This document shows positions 16,566 to 24,861 of a DNA stretch of 37,926 bases, in pieces. Positions within the stretch are counted from its first letter, which is position 1, and every line of letters starts with the position of its first letter. Source of the DNA: Rhodospirillales bacterium. GTDB taxonomy: Bacteria > Pseudomonadota > Alphaproteobacteria > Rhodospirillales > Casp-alpha2. A program made the translations under genes and the position numbers. The stretch spans positions 1 through 37,926 of the forward strand of contig JABMOY010000239.1 in NCBI GenBank assembly GCA_013203955.1. Direction: 5' to 3'. The notes below the pieces were generated by a model. The model was given only the letters and a program-made list of their open reading frames with translations, was not told the DNA's origin and did not search any database.

Positions 16566-18790
16566 GTTCTTAAATTAAAGTCCCCGGCGGCGATATCGCC
16601 GGTATTGGCGCCGGTGACATCGGCGATTTGGTAGGAATTGCTGCTGGTCATGGCGCTGGCGTCATCGGTGTAATAAACGTCGACGCCGCCGGTTCCAGAC
16701 CCATCGCCCAGAACAACAATGCCCGCGTTCGCAGTGCCGCTCGACGCATCCAAAGGTGTGGTGGAAAGTGTCGCGGCCGCACTTTCAAAATAGTTGGTAG
16801 CGTCCGTCAGCGTGCCGGCGGCGCCGAAACCGAAGTCCGCGTCCGACAGGCCGAAGGTATCGCCGTCAATGGCCGAATAATCGGTGATGGTATCGGTGCC
16901 CAATGACGCCGCCTTGGCAAGAACGCTGCCGCCGGCGCCGCCCTCGAAGACGAACGTATCGGCGCCGGTACCGCCGGTGAGCGTATCGGTGCCTTGGCCG
17001 CCGATCAGGATATCGTCACCGGCATAACCGAAAATATTGTCGTCACCCAAACCACCGCTGAGGGTATCAGCGCCGTTACTGCCGAATATATCGTCGTCGT
17101 CGCTTTCTTCTTCCAGGATGATGTCGTCTTCCCGGTCTTTGGTTTTGAACACGGGCAGCGTCGGTTCCGGAATATTTATATCAAAAGCGTAATTGAAGCC
17201 CGTCAGCTGATCGCCGGCACCGCCGATCAAGGCGTCATCGCCGAAGCCTTGATTGAAACCCTCGCCCAAAGTTTCGGCGATGGTCGGTCCCGGAGGCAAT
17301 TCAGGAGGCTCTTCCTTGGCCGTCTCGGGCTCGGAATCCTTATTATCGCCCCTGTCGTCGCGGCCCCTGTTGGCAAAAACAAAATCGTCCGGGGTGCCTG
17401 AAGGCGTTAACGCCCGCGCTAGGCCAAAGGCCCGCGGGTCGACGGCCTCGGCGGCGGCGATGGCGGCGGCAAGCGCTTCTTCCGGATCGGCGCCGGCGGC
17501 GATTGCTTGATCGAAGGCAGCCAAGGCAGCCGCCTCGCCGGTGACCAGGCTATCGACGGCTGAGTAGGCAATGTCATAGGCCGCGTCCTCGAAGGCGATT
17601 TCGGCCTCTGCCCGCACCAGGTCTTCGACCTCCCACAAATCGGTTCCGGGGACGCGCGACCGTGTCGATGCGCCGGCGACCATGGCGCCCGGGGGCGCCG
17701 CCCGGGATGCCCAGGCGGCGGCCAGGGCGGCATCATCCTCGGCGACCCGCGACGCCACTTCGGCGAAGGCGGCGTCGGCCTCCAGCGCCACGGGGTCATT
17801 TTCAAGGGGTTCGCTTTCTTCCGCCGACAAAAGGCGCTTCGGGCCGAGCGGTCGGGCGGCTTCCTCCTCGGCGGCGGCCAAGGCCGCATCAACGGCCTCG
17901 CGGGTAGCGACCTGGGCCGCGGTTTCAGCGAAGAAAGCGTCGGCCGCGAAGCCCACCGGGTCGTCGATGTCGGTAAACCGGCCGATATCCTTGACCGCCT
18001 CGTCGATGACCCGGTCAATGGCGGCGAGTTCTTCGGGCGGCAGAATTTCCTGATCCGTCAGAAACGGCGTCGCTTCCCAACCGGCGGCGAAAAGCGCGTC
18101 CTCGGCAGCCGGGCTCAGGCGGTCCCCGGGCGCATCATGGGCGCGAATGGATTCCGCCGACCAGCCGGCGAAATCCGTTTCTTTAAGGTCCGGGAGCACG
18201 ACCGGCCCAGGCAGCCCAGGCGGGATATCCGCAAGGAGGCCGGGCAGGTCATCGATGTGATCGGCCTCGGGGGATACCTCTGGCGGCAGTCCCGGCACCA
18301 AGGGCTCGGCGGTCCATCCGGCGGCGAAGATGGCCTCGCGGGCGGCAACCTCGGCGGCGACCTCGGCGAAGATGGCATCAGCGGCGTCAGCGACCGGATC
18401 AAGGTCAGGTCCGGACTCAAAATCGAGGTTTTCGCCGCCGTCGGCGTTGCGGTCGACGACGGCATCCAACGCTTCGATGGCGCCCGGTGAAAATGCTCCT
18501 TCGGCGCCGGTGCCGCCGGGTTTATCCAGGCCCTCCAAGGATCTGGGTGGGGGCTTGGGCGGGGGAACGGCCTCCGCCGACCAGCCGGCGGCGAAGATGG
18601 CTTCTTGAACGGCGTTGTCAGCGGCAATTTCGGAAAAGGCGGCATCGGCCTCCGCCGCCACCGGGTCTTCTATCTTGTATTTTTCCAGGTCTTCTTTGTC
18701 ATCCTGGCCTTCGGGCAGGGCTTTTTGGATGGACGTGACCCAATTGTCATCGTCGTCGCCGGGGAAAAGAAGATCGCCTGTTCTGCTCAC
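16562..18790 (-). CDS. Large acidic secreted protein with RTX calcium-binding repeats and novel Ala-rich repeats
   Basis: The 742-residue product is very acidic, with no Sec signal peptide. Residues 1-450 hold repeats of a unit near 32 residues beginning DPV, then ADAxFAEVA and xEAxFAAGWxAE. The best copies are at 42-73, 131-162, 277-308 and 332-362, and short ends recur at 207-213 and 230-240. I do not recognise this unit. Residues 515-531 and 568-617 carry RTX nonapeptides (GSNGADTLSGGLGDDNIFG, GGQGTDTLTGGTGADTFVF). The C-terminal 120 residues resemble the secretion-signal region of type I exported RTX proteins. No ABC exporter genes are nearby. GTG 18790 is the start. Confidence 0.85.
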   Translation of the reverse strand: MSRTGDLLFPGDDDDNWVTSIQKALPEGQDDKEDLEKYKIEDPVAAEADAAFSEIAADNAVQEAIFAAGWSAEAVPPPKPPPRSLEGLDKPGGTGAEGAFSPGAIEALDAVVDRNADGGENLDFESGPDLDPVADAADAIFAEVAAEVAAREAIFAAGWTAEPLVPGLPPEVSPEADHIDDLPGLLADIPPGLPGPVVLPDLKETDFAGWSAESIRAHDAPGDRLSPAAEDALFAAGWEATPFLTDQEILPPEELAAIDRVIDEAVKDIGRFTDIDDPVGFAADAFFAETAAQVATREAVDAALAAAEEEAARPLGPKRLLSAEESEPLENDPVALEADAAFAEVASRVAEDDAALAAAWASRAAPPGAMVAGASTRSRVPGTDLWEVEDLVRAEAEIAFEDAAYDIAYSAVDSLVTGEAAALAAFDQAIAAGADPEEALAAAIAAAEAVDPRAFGLARALTPSGTPDDFVFANRGRDDRGDNKDSEPETAKEEPPELPPGPTIAETLGEGFNQGFGDDALIGGAGDQLTGFNYAFDINIPEPTLPVFKTKDREDDIILEEESDDDDIFGSNGADTLSGGLGDDNIFGYAGDDILIGGQGTDTLTGGTGADTFVFEGGAGGSVLAKAASLGTDTITDYSAIDGDTFGLSDADFGFGAAGTLTDATNYFESAAATLSTTPLDASSGTANAGIVVLGDGSGTGGVDVYYTDDASAMTSSNSYQIADVTGANTGDIAAGDFNLRT

Positions 18791-18972
18791 GGATGACCTG
18801 ACGCTTATCTGGTTTAGGGCATAGGGGCCCTGATTCTACACCCTTCGGACGGGTCCGTGAATCGCCCCTTTATGAGCCGACTCAATGCCCTGTAATTGTT
18901 GATTTTACTTTTTAAGGGACCACTGCCCAGTGGCGGCATCGGGGCCGAAAACGGGCGAATCGGTGGTTACGA

Positions 18973-19338
18973 TCAATCGGGGCGCTTGATCATGCCGCCG
19001 AGATCGCGCCCGGCAAAGATGTGGACATGAAAGTGAGAGACCTCTTGATGGGCGTCGGGGCCGCAGTTGGCTAAGAAGCGGTAACCGGCATCGACGGCCC
19101 CGGCTTCGCGGGCGACGGTGCCGACGGCACGGAAGAAGCCCTCGATCTCGGCGTCCGTTGCCTTTTCCGTGAAATCGTCCAGGGCCTCATAGGGGCCCTT
19201 GGGAATGACCAGCAGGTGCACGGGCGCTTGCGGGTTGATGTCTCTGAAGGCCAGGGCGTAATCGTTCTCGAAGACCTTGTCGCAGGGGATTTCGCCGCGC
19301 AGAATTTTGGCAAATATGTTGTCGGTGTCGTACGCCAT
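18973..19338 (-). CDS. HIT family nucleotide-binding protein (HinT-like)
   Basis: Histidine-triad hydrolase of 121 residues, probably a purine nucleoside phosphoramidase. It opens in the usual way with DNIFAKILRGEIPCDKV, has the HLLVIPKGP segment and ends with the triad HFHVHIF (His102, 104, 106). It starts 4 bp after hisE and is likely the last gene of the his operon. A HIT gene at the end of a his operon is a recurrent alphaproteobacterial arrangement, but no role in histidine synthesis is established. Confidence 0.94.
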   Translation of the reverse strand: MAYDTDNIFAKILRGEIPCDKVFENDYALAFRDINPQAPVHLLVIPKGPYEALDDFTEKATDAEIEGFFRAVGTVAREAGAVDAGYRFLANCGPDAHQEVSHFHVHIFAGRDLGGMIKRPD

Positions 19339-19342
19339 GAGC

Positions 19343-19696
19343 CTATTCGTCGCTTAATTCTTCTGGGGTCCGGGAATTTTTTTCCTCGATCCCCGACGTG
19401 CCGCTGCGGCTTTCCAGTTCGTCGAAAATGTCTTCCAGCTTGATCCCCTGTTCCACCCACAGGATAAGCAGGTGGTACAGCAAGTCGGCGCTTTCCGAGA
19501 CCACGTGCTCAGGCGTTTCGCGCAGCGCCGCGATGATGACTTCGAGCGATTCCTCGCCGACCTTGCGGGTGATTGCGCCCAGGCCGCCGGCGAACATCTT
19601 GGCCGTGTAGGATTCTTCCGGGTCGCCGCCGCGGCGGCTTTCGATAACCGCGTACAGGTCCGCTAGTGTTTTTGCCGTTGTTGCCTCGCCGTTCAT
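19343..19696 (-). CDS. hisE: Phosphoribosyl-ATP pyrophosphatase
   Basis: Second step of histidine biosynthesis: hydrolyses PR-ATP to PR-AMP. The 117 residues include LADLYAVIESRR, SYTAKMF and KVGEESLEVIIAAL (the metal-binding ExxE helix), and SADLLYHLLILW, all typical of HisE. It is a stand-alone HisE, not a HisIE fusion; hisI is not in the window. It is separated from hisF by 12 bp and followed by the HIT gene after 4 bp. Confidence 0.96.
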   Translation of the reverse strand: MNGEATTAKTLADLYAVIESRRGGDPEESYTAKMFAGGLGAITRKVGEESLEVIIAALRETPEHVVSESADLLYHLLILWVEQGIKLEDIFDELESRSGTSGIEEKNSRTPEELSDE

Positions 19697-19708
19697 GCTG
19701 TCCTCCCG

Positions 19709-20470
19709 CTATTCTTCCCTGACCGCGGCGCCGTGAGCGGCCATGTGGGCTTTTGCCTCGGCAATGGTATAGGTGCCGAAGTGAAAGATCGAGGCCGCTA
19801 AGACCGCCGACGCATGGCCTTGCACGACGCCTTCGACCAAATGGTCCAGGGTGCCGACACCGCCCGACGCAATCACCGGCACGCTGACGGCATCGGACAC
19901 GGTGCGGGTCAGGTCCAGATCGAAGCCCGACTTGGTGCCGTCCCGGTCCATCGAGGTCAGCAGGATTTCGCCGCAGCCTAAGTCCGCCATGCGCTTGCAC
20001 CAGCCAATCGCTTCGATCCCCGTTCCCTCGCGCCCGCCGTGGGTAAAGATTTCGTATTGGCCTGGGCCGGTTGATTTAACATCGACGGAAACGACGATGC
20101 ATTGGCTACCGAATTTTTCAGCAGCCTCGCCGACGAAATCCGGGTTCTTGACCGCCGCCGTGTTGATGGCGACCTTGTCCGACCCGGCCAGGAGCAGCTT
20201 GCGGATATCGTCCACCGTGCGCACCCCGCCGCCGACGGTCAGCGGCATGAAGCAGTGTTCGGCGGTGTCGCGGACGACGTCAAAAATGGTTTCGCGGTCA
20301 TCGGAACTGGCGGTGATGTCGAGGAAGCACAGCTCGTCGGCGCCGGCTTTGTCATAAATCTGCGCCTGTTCCACCGGGTCGCCGGCGTCTATCAAATCGA
20401 CGAAGTTGACGCCCTTGACGACGCGCCCGGCATTAACGTCGAGGCAGGGGATGATGCGGACTTTTAACAT
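19709..20470 (-). CDS. hisF: Imidazole glycerol phosphate synthase, cyclase subunit HisF
   Basis: TIM-barrel subunit that uses ammonia from HisH to make imidazole glycerol phosphate and AICAR. The 253 residues match the family: [19 protein letters not shown] (catalytic Asp11), [47 protein letters not shown] (second catalytic Asp) and [13 protein letters not shown]. It lies between hisA and hisE on the same strand with short gaps. Confidence 0.97.
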   Translation of the reverse strand: MLKVRIIPCLDVNAGRVVKGVNFVDLIDAGDPVEQAQIYDKAGADELCFLDITASSDDRETIFDVVRDTAEHCFMPLTVGGGVRTVDDIRKLLLAGSDKVAINTAAVKNPDFVGEAAEKFGSQCIVVSVDVKSTGPGQYEIFTHGGREGTGIEAIGWCKRMADLGCGEILLTSMDRDGTKSGFDLDLTRTVSDAVSVPVIASGGVGTLDHLVEGVVQGHASAVLAASIFHFGTYTIAEAKAHMAAHGAAVREE

Positions 20471-20488
20471 TGCTTCCCTCCCGCCCCC

Positions 20489-21211
20489 TTAGGCCAGCGC
20501 CTTGACGGCGGCTTCGACCTCGATACGGCCATCATAAAGGGCGCGCCCCGAAATGGCGCCTTCCAGCAAGCCCTGCCCGGCAGTCGCCAGGGCCCGCAAG
20601 TCGGCCAGGGATGAAACGCCACCTGAGGCGATGACCGGAATCGAAACGGCGCGGGCGAGCTCTACCGTGGCCTCGATGTTGGGGCCTTCCATGGCGCCAT
20701 CGCGCGAGATGTCGGTGTAGATGATGGCGGCGACGCCACAATCTTCGAACCGCCTGGCCAGATCGAGGGCCGTCATCTCGGACGTCTCGGTCCAGCCCTC
20801 GACCGCGACCATGCCGTCCCGGGCGTCGATGCCGACGGCGACGCGGCCCGGATGGCGGGCGCAGGCGTCCTTGACCAGGTCCGGGTCTTTGACGGCCACC
20901 GTCCCCAAAATCACCCGCGCAATGCCCTTTTCAAGCCAAAAATCTATGGTTGCGCCGTCGCGGATGCCGCCGCCCAACTGCACCGGGATGGCGACGGCGT
21001 CGAGGATCGCCGAGACCGCGTCTTCGTTGACGGGCTTGCCGGTAATGGCGCCGTTGAGATCGACCACATGCAACCATCCCGCCCCGGAATCGGCAAAACC
21101 TTTGGCTTGGGCCCCCGGGTCGTCACCGAACACCGTCACCTTTTCCATGTCGCCTTGGTAGAGACGCACGCACTGGCCGTCCTTGAGATCGATGGCGGGA
21201 AAAAAAATCAT
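20489..21211 (-). CDS. hisA: ProFAR isomerase HisA
   Basis: TIM-barrel isomerase of the fourth step of histidine synthesis (ProFAR to PRFAR). The 240 residues begin [17 protein letters not shown], with catalytic Asp8, and contain [40 protein letters not shown] (second catalytic Asp) and [10 protein letters not shown]. An in-frame GTG at 21229 would add six residues and overlap hisH by 13 nt. ATG 21211 is preferred because it gives the standard N-terminus, 5 bp after the hisH stop. Confidence 0.95.
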   Translation of the reverse strand: MIFFPAIDLKDGQCVRLYQGDMEKVTVFGDDPGAQAKGFADSGAGWLHVVDLNGAITGKPVNEDAVSAILDAVAIPVQLGGGIRDGATIDFWLEKGIARVILGTVAVKDPDLVKDACARHPGRVAVGIDARDGMVAVEGWTETSEMTALDLARRFEDCGVAAIIYTDISRDGAMEGPNIEATVELARAVSIPVIASGGVSSLADLRALATAGQGLLEGAISGRALYDGRIEVEAAVKALA

Positions 21212-21216
21212 GTCTT

Positions 21217-21861
21217 TTAAGGCTTCCACTTCAGGAAATTTGTGATCAGCCTCAGGCCCACGGCCTGACTTTTTTCGGGGTGGAATTGGGTGCCGACCAT
21301 GTTGTCGCGACCGATGATCGCCGTCGTCGCGCCGCCGTAATCGACGGTGGCCAATACGTTGTTTGGGTCCTTGGCGCGAAAGCCGTATGAGTGGACGAAA
21401 TAGGCATGGCGGCCTTCGTCGAGCCCTTCAAGTAAAGGATGAGGAAGGCCTGAAAAATTTAAATTATTCCAACCCATATGCGGGATTTTTAAAGTCTTAT
21501 CTGAGGGCGTCAGGGCGACCACCTCGCCCGCAATCCAACCGAAGCCCGGCGCGTCAACATGCTCGCGGCCGATGTCCGCCATCAGTTGCATGCCGACACA
21601 GATTCCCAAAAAAGGCTTCGCCGCCTTGATGACCTGCTCGTCCAGGGCCACCAACATGCCGGGGAGCGCTTCCAGCCCACGGCGGCAATCGGCGAAGGCG
21701 CCGACACCGGGCAGCACGATGTGGCTGGCGTCTTTCAAGTCCTCGGGCGCGCTGGTGACGGCGACGGCCAGTCCCAAGCCGGCCTCCTCATTGGCGCGCT
21801 CGAAGGCTTTTTCCGCCGAGCGCAGATTGCCCGACCCATAATCAATAATAGCGACGCTCAT
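21217..21861 (-). CDS. hisH: Imidazole glycerol phosphate synthase, glutamine amidotransferase subunit HisH
   Basis: Class I glutaminase that feeds ammonia to HisF. The 214 residues carry the oxyanion segment PGVGAF, nucleophile Cys88 in [11 protein letters not shown] and the His-Glu pair in [13 protein letters not shown] 21861 overlaps the DUF2628 stop by 4 nt (ATGA), so translation is coupled to that gene. Confidence 0.97.
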   Translation of the reverse strand: MSVAIIDYGSGNLRSAEKAFERANEEAGLGLAVAVTSAPEDLKDASHIVLPGVGAFADCRRGLEALPGMLVALDEQVIKAAKPFLGICVGMQLMADIGREHVDAPGFGWIAGEVVALTPSDKTLKIPHMGWNNLNFSGLPHPLLEGLDEGRHAYFVHSYGFRAKDPNNVLATVDYGGATTAIIGRDNMVGTQFHPEKSQAVGLRLITNFLKWKP

Positions 21862-22250
21862 GACCTGAGCCCGGCCGCCATGTCCGGCGTGTTGACGAGA
21901 TAGCGGTGCAGCGCCAAGTCACTGTCCTTGCCCTGGGCAACGCCGCCAAGCGCAAAGCCCAGGCGCGCCAGTTTGCGGCAGCGCAAGTCGTTGCCCAAGT
22001 AGCCGACGATGGCGGCGAGGCCCAGATAGAGGGCGGCCCGGCTGAGGGGGTCGAGGCTGATTTTATGGACGGCAAAGCCGACCACGAGATAAGCGATTAA
22101 AATAACCGCCGCCGGCCCCCACAACCGATGCCACAACGCCCACAGGGCGCCTAAGAAAAACGCCGGCCAAGAAAACCCCTCTTTGACCAGCTTGATGTCG
22201 CGGTCGGGGTCGAGGCCGTGGCGGCGAAGGTGGACCGAATAAATACGCAT
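21858..22250 (-). CDS. DUF2628 membrane protein in the his operon
   Basis: Small protein of 130 residues. The N-terminal [17 protein letters not shown] is followed by [23 protein letters not shown], typical of DUF2628. Two to three hydrophobic helices follow (about 35-90), and the end is soluble. Function unknown. It is wedged between hisB and hisH, overlapping hisH by 4 nt. A DUF2628 gene at this place in his operons is common in Rhodospirillales and relatives, which suggests the association is old rather than accidental. Confidence 0.88.
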   Translation of the reverse strand: MRIYSVHLRRHGLDPDRDIKLVKEGFSWPAFFLGALWALWHRLWGPAAVILIAYLVVGFAVHKISLDPLSRAALYLGLAAIVGYLGNDLRCRKLARLGFALGGVAQGKDSDLALHRYLVNTPDMAAGLRS

Positions 22251-22265
22251 GTTCTTAATACCGGA

Positions 22266-23099
22266 CTAGAGAGACCCGCCCAAGACGCCCTTGGTCGACG
22301 GCACGGCATCGCTCTTGCGGGGGTCGATGTCGATGGCCTGGCGCAAGGCCCGGGCCAGGCCCTTGTAGCACGACTCGACGATATGGTGGTTGTTCTCGCC
22401 ATACAGGTTTTCGACGTGCAGGGTAATGCCCGCCGCTTGGGCGAAGGCCTGGAACCATTCCTTGAACAACTCGGTATCCATCTCGCCCAGCTTCGGGCGC
22501 GTGAAATCGACCCGCCAAATCAGATAGGGCCGGTTGGAAACGTCCAGCGTGACACGGGTCAGCGTCTCGTCCATGGGGATAAGGGCGGCGCCATAGCGCG
22601 TGATCCCGGCGCGCGAGCCTAACGCTTGCGCCACGGCCTCGCCGATGGCGATGCCGGTGTCTTCGGTGGTGTGGTGGAAATCGATGTGCAGGTCACCCTT
22701 GGCCTTAACGTCGAGGTCAATCAGGCTGTGCCGCGATAGTTGTTCCAGCATGTGGTCCAAAAAACCGATGCCGGTATCGACGGCATAGTTGCCGCCGCCG
22801 TCGAGGTTGACGGTGACGCTGATCTCGGTCTCCTTGGTGCGGCGCTCTATCGTGGCGTTACGCATGGTCGTCTCTCCTGGCGGCAAGGTTGGCCTCGCCT
22901 GTTGAGTTTGGGGGGCGCCCAATAAATCCGCCGGTCGGCAATCGAGGCCCGCGGCTAAGCGCTCCATCCAGTCCTGAGTCAGCTTGCGGCGACCGCCCTC
23001 CAAGTTCCCGACCTGCTGGCCGGTGGTGCCGATCCGCTTCGCCAATTCAAGCTGGCTCAAACCATTTTGTTTTCTTAAGTCACGTATTCTGTTTGTCAT
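22266..23099 (-). CDS. hisB: XRE helix-turn-helix domain fused in frame to imidazoleglycerol-phosphate dehydratase HisB
   Basis: One uninterrupted 277-residue frame. Residues 1-60 are an XRE/Cro-type HTH ([20 protein letters not shown], then [14 protein letters not shown]). Residues 61-78 form a Pro-rich linker. Residues 79-277 are a full 199-residue HisB, starting [17 protein letters not shown] and holding the metal-binding [12 protein letters not shown] and [18 protein letters not shown] motifs. HisB converts IGP to imidazole acetol phosphate. The internal ATG at 22865 has an excellent Shine-Dalgarno, so HisB alone may also be made. Upstream, two palindromes overlap a promoter from which the mRNA would start at the fusion ATG. 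It heads the his operon. Confidence 0.92.
   Translation of the reverse strand: MTNRIRDLRKQNGLSQLELAKRIGTTGQQVGNLEGGRRKLTQDWMERLAAGLDCRPADLLGAPQTQQARPTLPPGETTMRNATIERRTKETEISVTVNLDGGGNYAVDTGIGFLDHMLEQLSRHSLIDLDVKAKGDLHIDFHHTTEDTGIAIGEAVAQALGSRAGITRYGAALIPMDETLTRVTLDVSNRPYLIWRVDFTRPKLGEMDTELFKEWFQAFAQAAGITLHVENLYGENNHHIVESCYKGLARALRQAIDIDPRKSDAVPSTKGVLGGSL
22865..22878 (-). promoter_or_regulatory. Internal ribosome-binding site and ATG for HisB alone
   Basis: On the minus strand AGGAGAG (22872-22878) lies 6 nt before ATG 22863-22865, at the exact point where normal HisB proteins begin. The upstream fusion start has no Shine-Dalgarno. This makes separate initiation of a 199-residue HisB likely. 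Confidence 0.65.
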
Positions 23100-23104
23100 G
23101 GTTC

Positions 23105-23134
23105 AATATAAACAAGTTGTTTCCAATTAATCAA
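23105..23134 (-). promoter_or_regulatory. Putative promoter of the xre-hisB operon, likely leaderless
   Basis: On the minus strand TTGATT (23129-23134), an 18-bp spacer and TATATT (23105-23110) precede the fusion ATG. Only five bases separate the -10 from the ATG at 23099, so transcription would begin at or within a base or two of the start codon. This fits the missing Shine-Dalgarno. Confidence 0.5.
23110..23122. promoter_or_regulatory. Operator-like palindrome 1 (AAACAA-G-TTGTTT)
   Basis: A 13-bp perfect dyad. It overlaps the first base of the predicted -10 and part of the spacer of the xre-hisB promoter. An identical arms/different centre copy lies 23 bp away, centre to centre. Binding by the adjacent XRE domain is an inference. 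Confidence 0.65.
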
Positions 23135-23145
23135 ACAAATTGTTT
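23133..23145. promoter_or_regulatory. Operator-like palindrome 2 (AAACAA-A-TTGTTT)
   Basis: Second copy of the 13-bp dyad with the same arms. It touches the upstream edge of the predicted -35. Two sites about two helical turns apart are typical for cooperative binding by a small repressor. Confidence 0.65.
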
Positions 23146-23220
23146 TTTTCGGGGTTTTTCTCAAAGGTCGCGGAGTCTTAGCACCAAGCCCGCCCAACCG
23201 CCATCCCCTAACGCCCCCCT

Positions 23221-23607
23221 CTAACTCGACGACCCCGTTTTTTCCTTGGCCCCCAAACGCCCCTGGATTTCGTGCAGCACCCATTCGATGGTGTCTTCGT
23301 CCAGGTCGGGGATGGCCTCGGCCAACAGGTTGGCGAGCTCGGTCGCCCGCGGGCTTAAGCCCGACGTATCGACGACGACCCGGGGGTGTGACAGTTCGGC
23401 CAAGCGCTTGAGCTCCTCGGCTTCGTCCCACATCAATTCGAAATAGGCGCAGATCTGCTGGATCAGGCCGGAACCGGGGCGGCCCCGGTGGCCGTGCTCC
23501 AACGCCGAAAAATACGCCGACGACACGTCCAGGTCCTCGGCCATCTTCTTTAGCGAGATGCCCTTGGCGGCGCGGTGTTCGCGGACCTTGGTGCCGAACG
23601 GGGTCAT
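23221..23607 (-). CDS. XRE-family transcription regulator (second, separate protein)
   Basis: Helix-turn-helix protein of 128 residues. The HTH spans about residues 5-65 (KVREHRAAKGISLKKMAEDL, SSAYFSALEHGHRGRP). The C-terminal half is acidic and helical, with RATELANLLAEAIPDLDEDTIEWV. The frame continues upstream, but ATG 23607 starts exactly at the domain and overlaps the smr stop by 4 nt (ATGA). It is not closely similar to the XRE domain fused to HisB. Co-transcribed with smr; its targets are unknown. Confidence 0.87.
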   Translation of the reverse strand: MTPFGTKVREHRAAKGISLKKMAEDLDVSSAYFSALEHGHRGRPGSGLIQQICAYFELMWDEAEELKRLAELSHPRVVVDTSGLSPRATELANLLAEAIPDLDEDTIEWVLHEIQGRLGAKEKTGSSS

Positions 23608-24194
23608 TTCAGCCTCTTCATCAAAACATACAGCGCGCCTTCGCCGCCGTCCTTGGGCGCGGCATGGGAAAACGCCCTGATCATCTGACGATTTTCGGGC
23701 TCGTTCAACCATCGGGGCACGGCGTCGCGCAAGACGCCCTCACCCATCTTGCCCTTGCCGGTAATCACCAGAACCGCCTTGTGGCCCTGGGCCTGGACAT
23801 CAAAAAGAAAGCCGCCGAGCGTCCGGTGGGCTTCGGCCTGGGTCATGCCGTGAAGATCGATACAGGCGCTGATGTCGATCTGGCCACGGCGCATGCGTTC
23901 CTGGGTACGGCGATCAAGGCCGGGGCCGGCGCCGTGCGAAAGGTCAGGCGCCGGTGTGGGTTGCGCCGGTACGGGAGTTGGGGAGAGAGGCGAAACAGGC
24001 ACCGAAGAAGAGGGCGGGGAAGATTTCGATTCAGACGCCTGACTCGCTTCGTCTGAGATGGTTTCGCTTTCGGATAAGGCTTTCGTGTCGGCGATAACGC
24101 TTTCGGGCAGCGGTTCGACATCGCCCATTACCGTCTGCCAAAGGTCGCTTTCGGCGGGGCTAAGTTTACGATTTTTATGCGGCGGTTTCGTCAT
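23604..24194 (-). CDS. Smr-domain protein
   Basis: The 196-residue product has a low-complexity Ser/Pro/Thr-rich N-terminal half (to about residue 95) and a C-terminal Smr domain. The domain carries CIDLHGMTQAEAH (DLHG motif), LVITGKGK and LKDAVPRWL-like LRDAVPRWL, then RAFSHAAPKDGGEGALYV. Smr domains bind or cut nucleic acid in other proteins. An in-frame TTG at 24200 lies two codons upstream, but ATG 24194 is preferred. It overlaps lutC by 20 nt. In related genomes smr commonly follows mltA directly; here lutABC lies between. Confidence 0.9.
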   Translation of the reverse strand: MTKPPHKNRKLSPAESDLWQTVMGDVEPLPESVIADTKALSESETISDEASQASESKSSPPSSSVPVSPLSPTPVPAQPTPAPDLSHGAGPGLDRRTQERMRRGQIDISACIDLHGMTQAEAHRTLGGFLFDVQAQGHKAVLVITGKGKMGEGVLRDAVPRWLNEPENRQMIRAFSHAAPKDGGEGALYVLMKRLK

Positions 24195-24861
24195 CGACAA
24201 CCACGATATGAAGGCGTTGCGGTCCGTGGGCGCCCAACAACAACGTTTGTTCGATGTCGGCGGTGCGCGACGGGCCGGTGATCCAGTTGACGGTGCGCGG
24301 CATGAAGCGTCCGCCCTCGTCCGTTTTTTCCTTCCTCAATCGGTCCCAAACGTGTTCGTAGTCGCCGGCAATTTCATCGGCCCGGATAACGACGACATGG
24401 GTCGGCGGCAGGAAGTTTAGCGTCGTCGGGCATTCGGGCCCCGACAGCAGGACCAGGGTGCCGGTCTCGGCGACGCCGGCGAAGGCGAGGCTGACACTGA
24501 CCGCCTCGGAGCCATCGGCCCGGCCCTCCTCAACGCTGAGCAAGGTTTGTTCCGTCCACGGAATGGATTCCCCTGAGGCCTCATGAGGCGCGATCTTTAG
24601 CGTCATCGGCAGGTTGTTCTTGGCGAGATAGCGGGCGACTTCGCGGGGCACGCCTTGGGCGCTGGAGACGCGGGCGACGGTGGCGTCGACGCGCTCGGCC
24701 TCGCGGATGAAAAGATCGATCCGGGCCTTTACCCCCAATTTGCCGCGCGACGGGATCAGGTTGGCATGGTGGTTGTCGAGGCGGCCCTTGGCGCCGCCCT
24801 GGCCGACATCGGGAAGCGCGCCCTTGATGGCATTCAGGATATCGCTGCGGGCGTTGGTCAT
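24175..24861 (-). CDS. lutC: Lactate utilization protein LutC
   Basis: Third component of the LutABC L-lactate oxidation complex. The 228 residues (from ATG 24861) contain the DUF162/LUD features AFAGVAETGTLVLLSG, LNFLPPTHVVVI and GRFMPRTVNWITGPSRTADIEQ, ending GPQRLHIVVVDD. The ATG overlaps the lutB stop by 4 nt, so I reject the longer in-frame extension. Confidence 0.93.
   Translation of the reverse strand: MTNARSDILNAIKGALPDVGQGGAKGRLDNHHANLIPSRGKLGVKARIDLFIREAERVDATVARVSSAQGVPREVARYLAKNNLPMTLKIAPHEASGESIPWTEQTLLSVEEGRADGSEAVSVSLAFAGVAETGTLVLLSGPECPTTLNFLPPTHVVVIRADEIAGDYEHVWDRLRKEKTDEGGRFMPRTVNWITGPSRTADIEQTLLLGAHGPQRLHIVVVDDETAA

Noticed and set aside
22866-23099. The XRE segment as a separate small gene that merely overlaps hisB
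   Set aside because: No stop codon lies between the HTH and HisB and both are in the same frame; a separate HTH protein would need a stop that is not there. Dual initiation is kept as an option.
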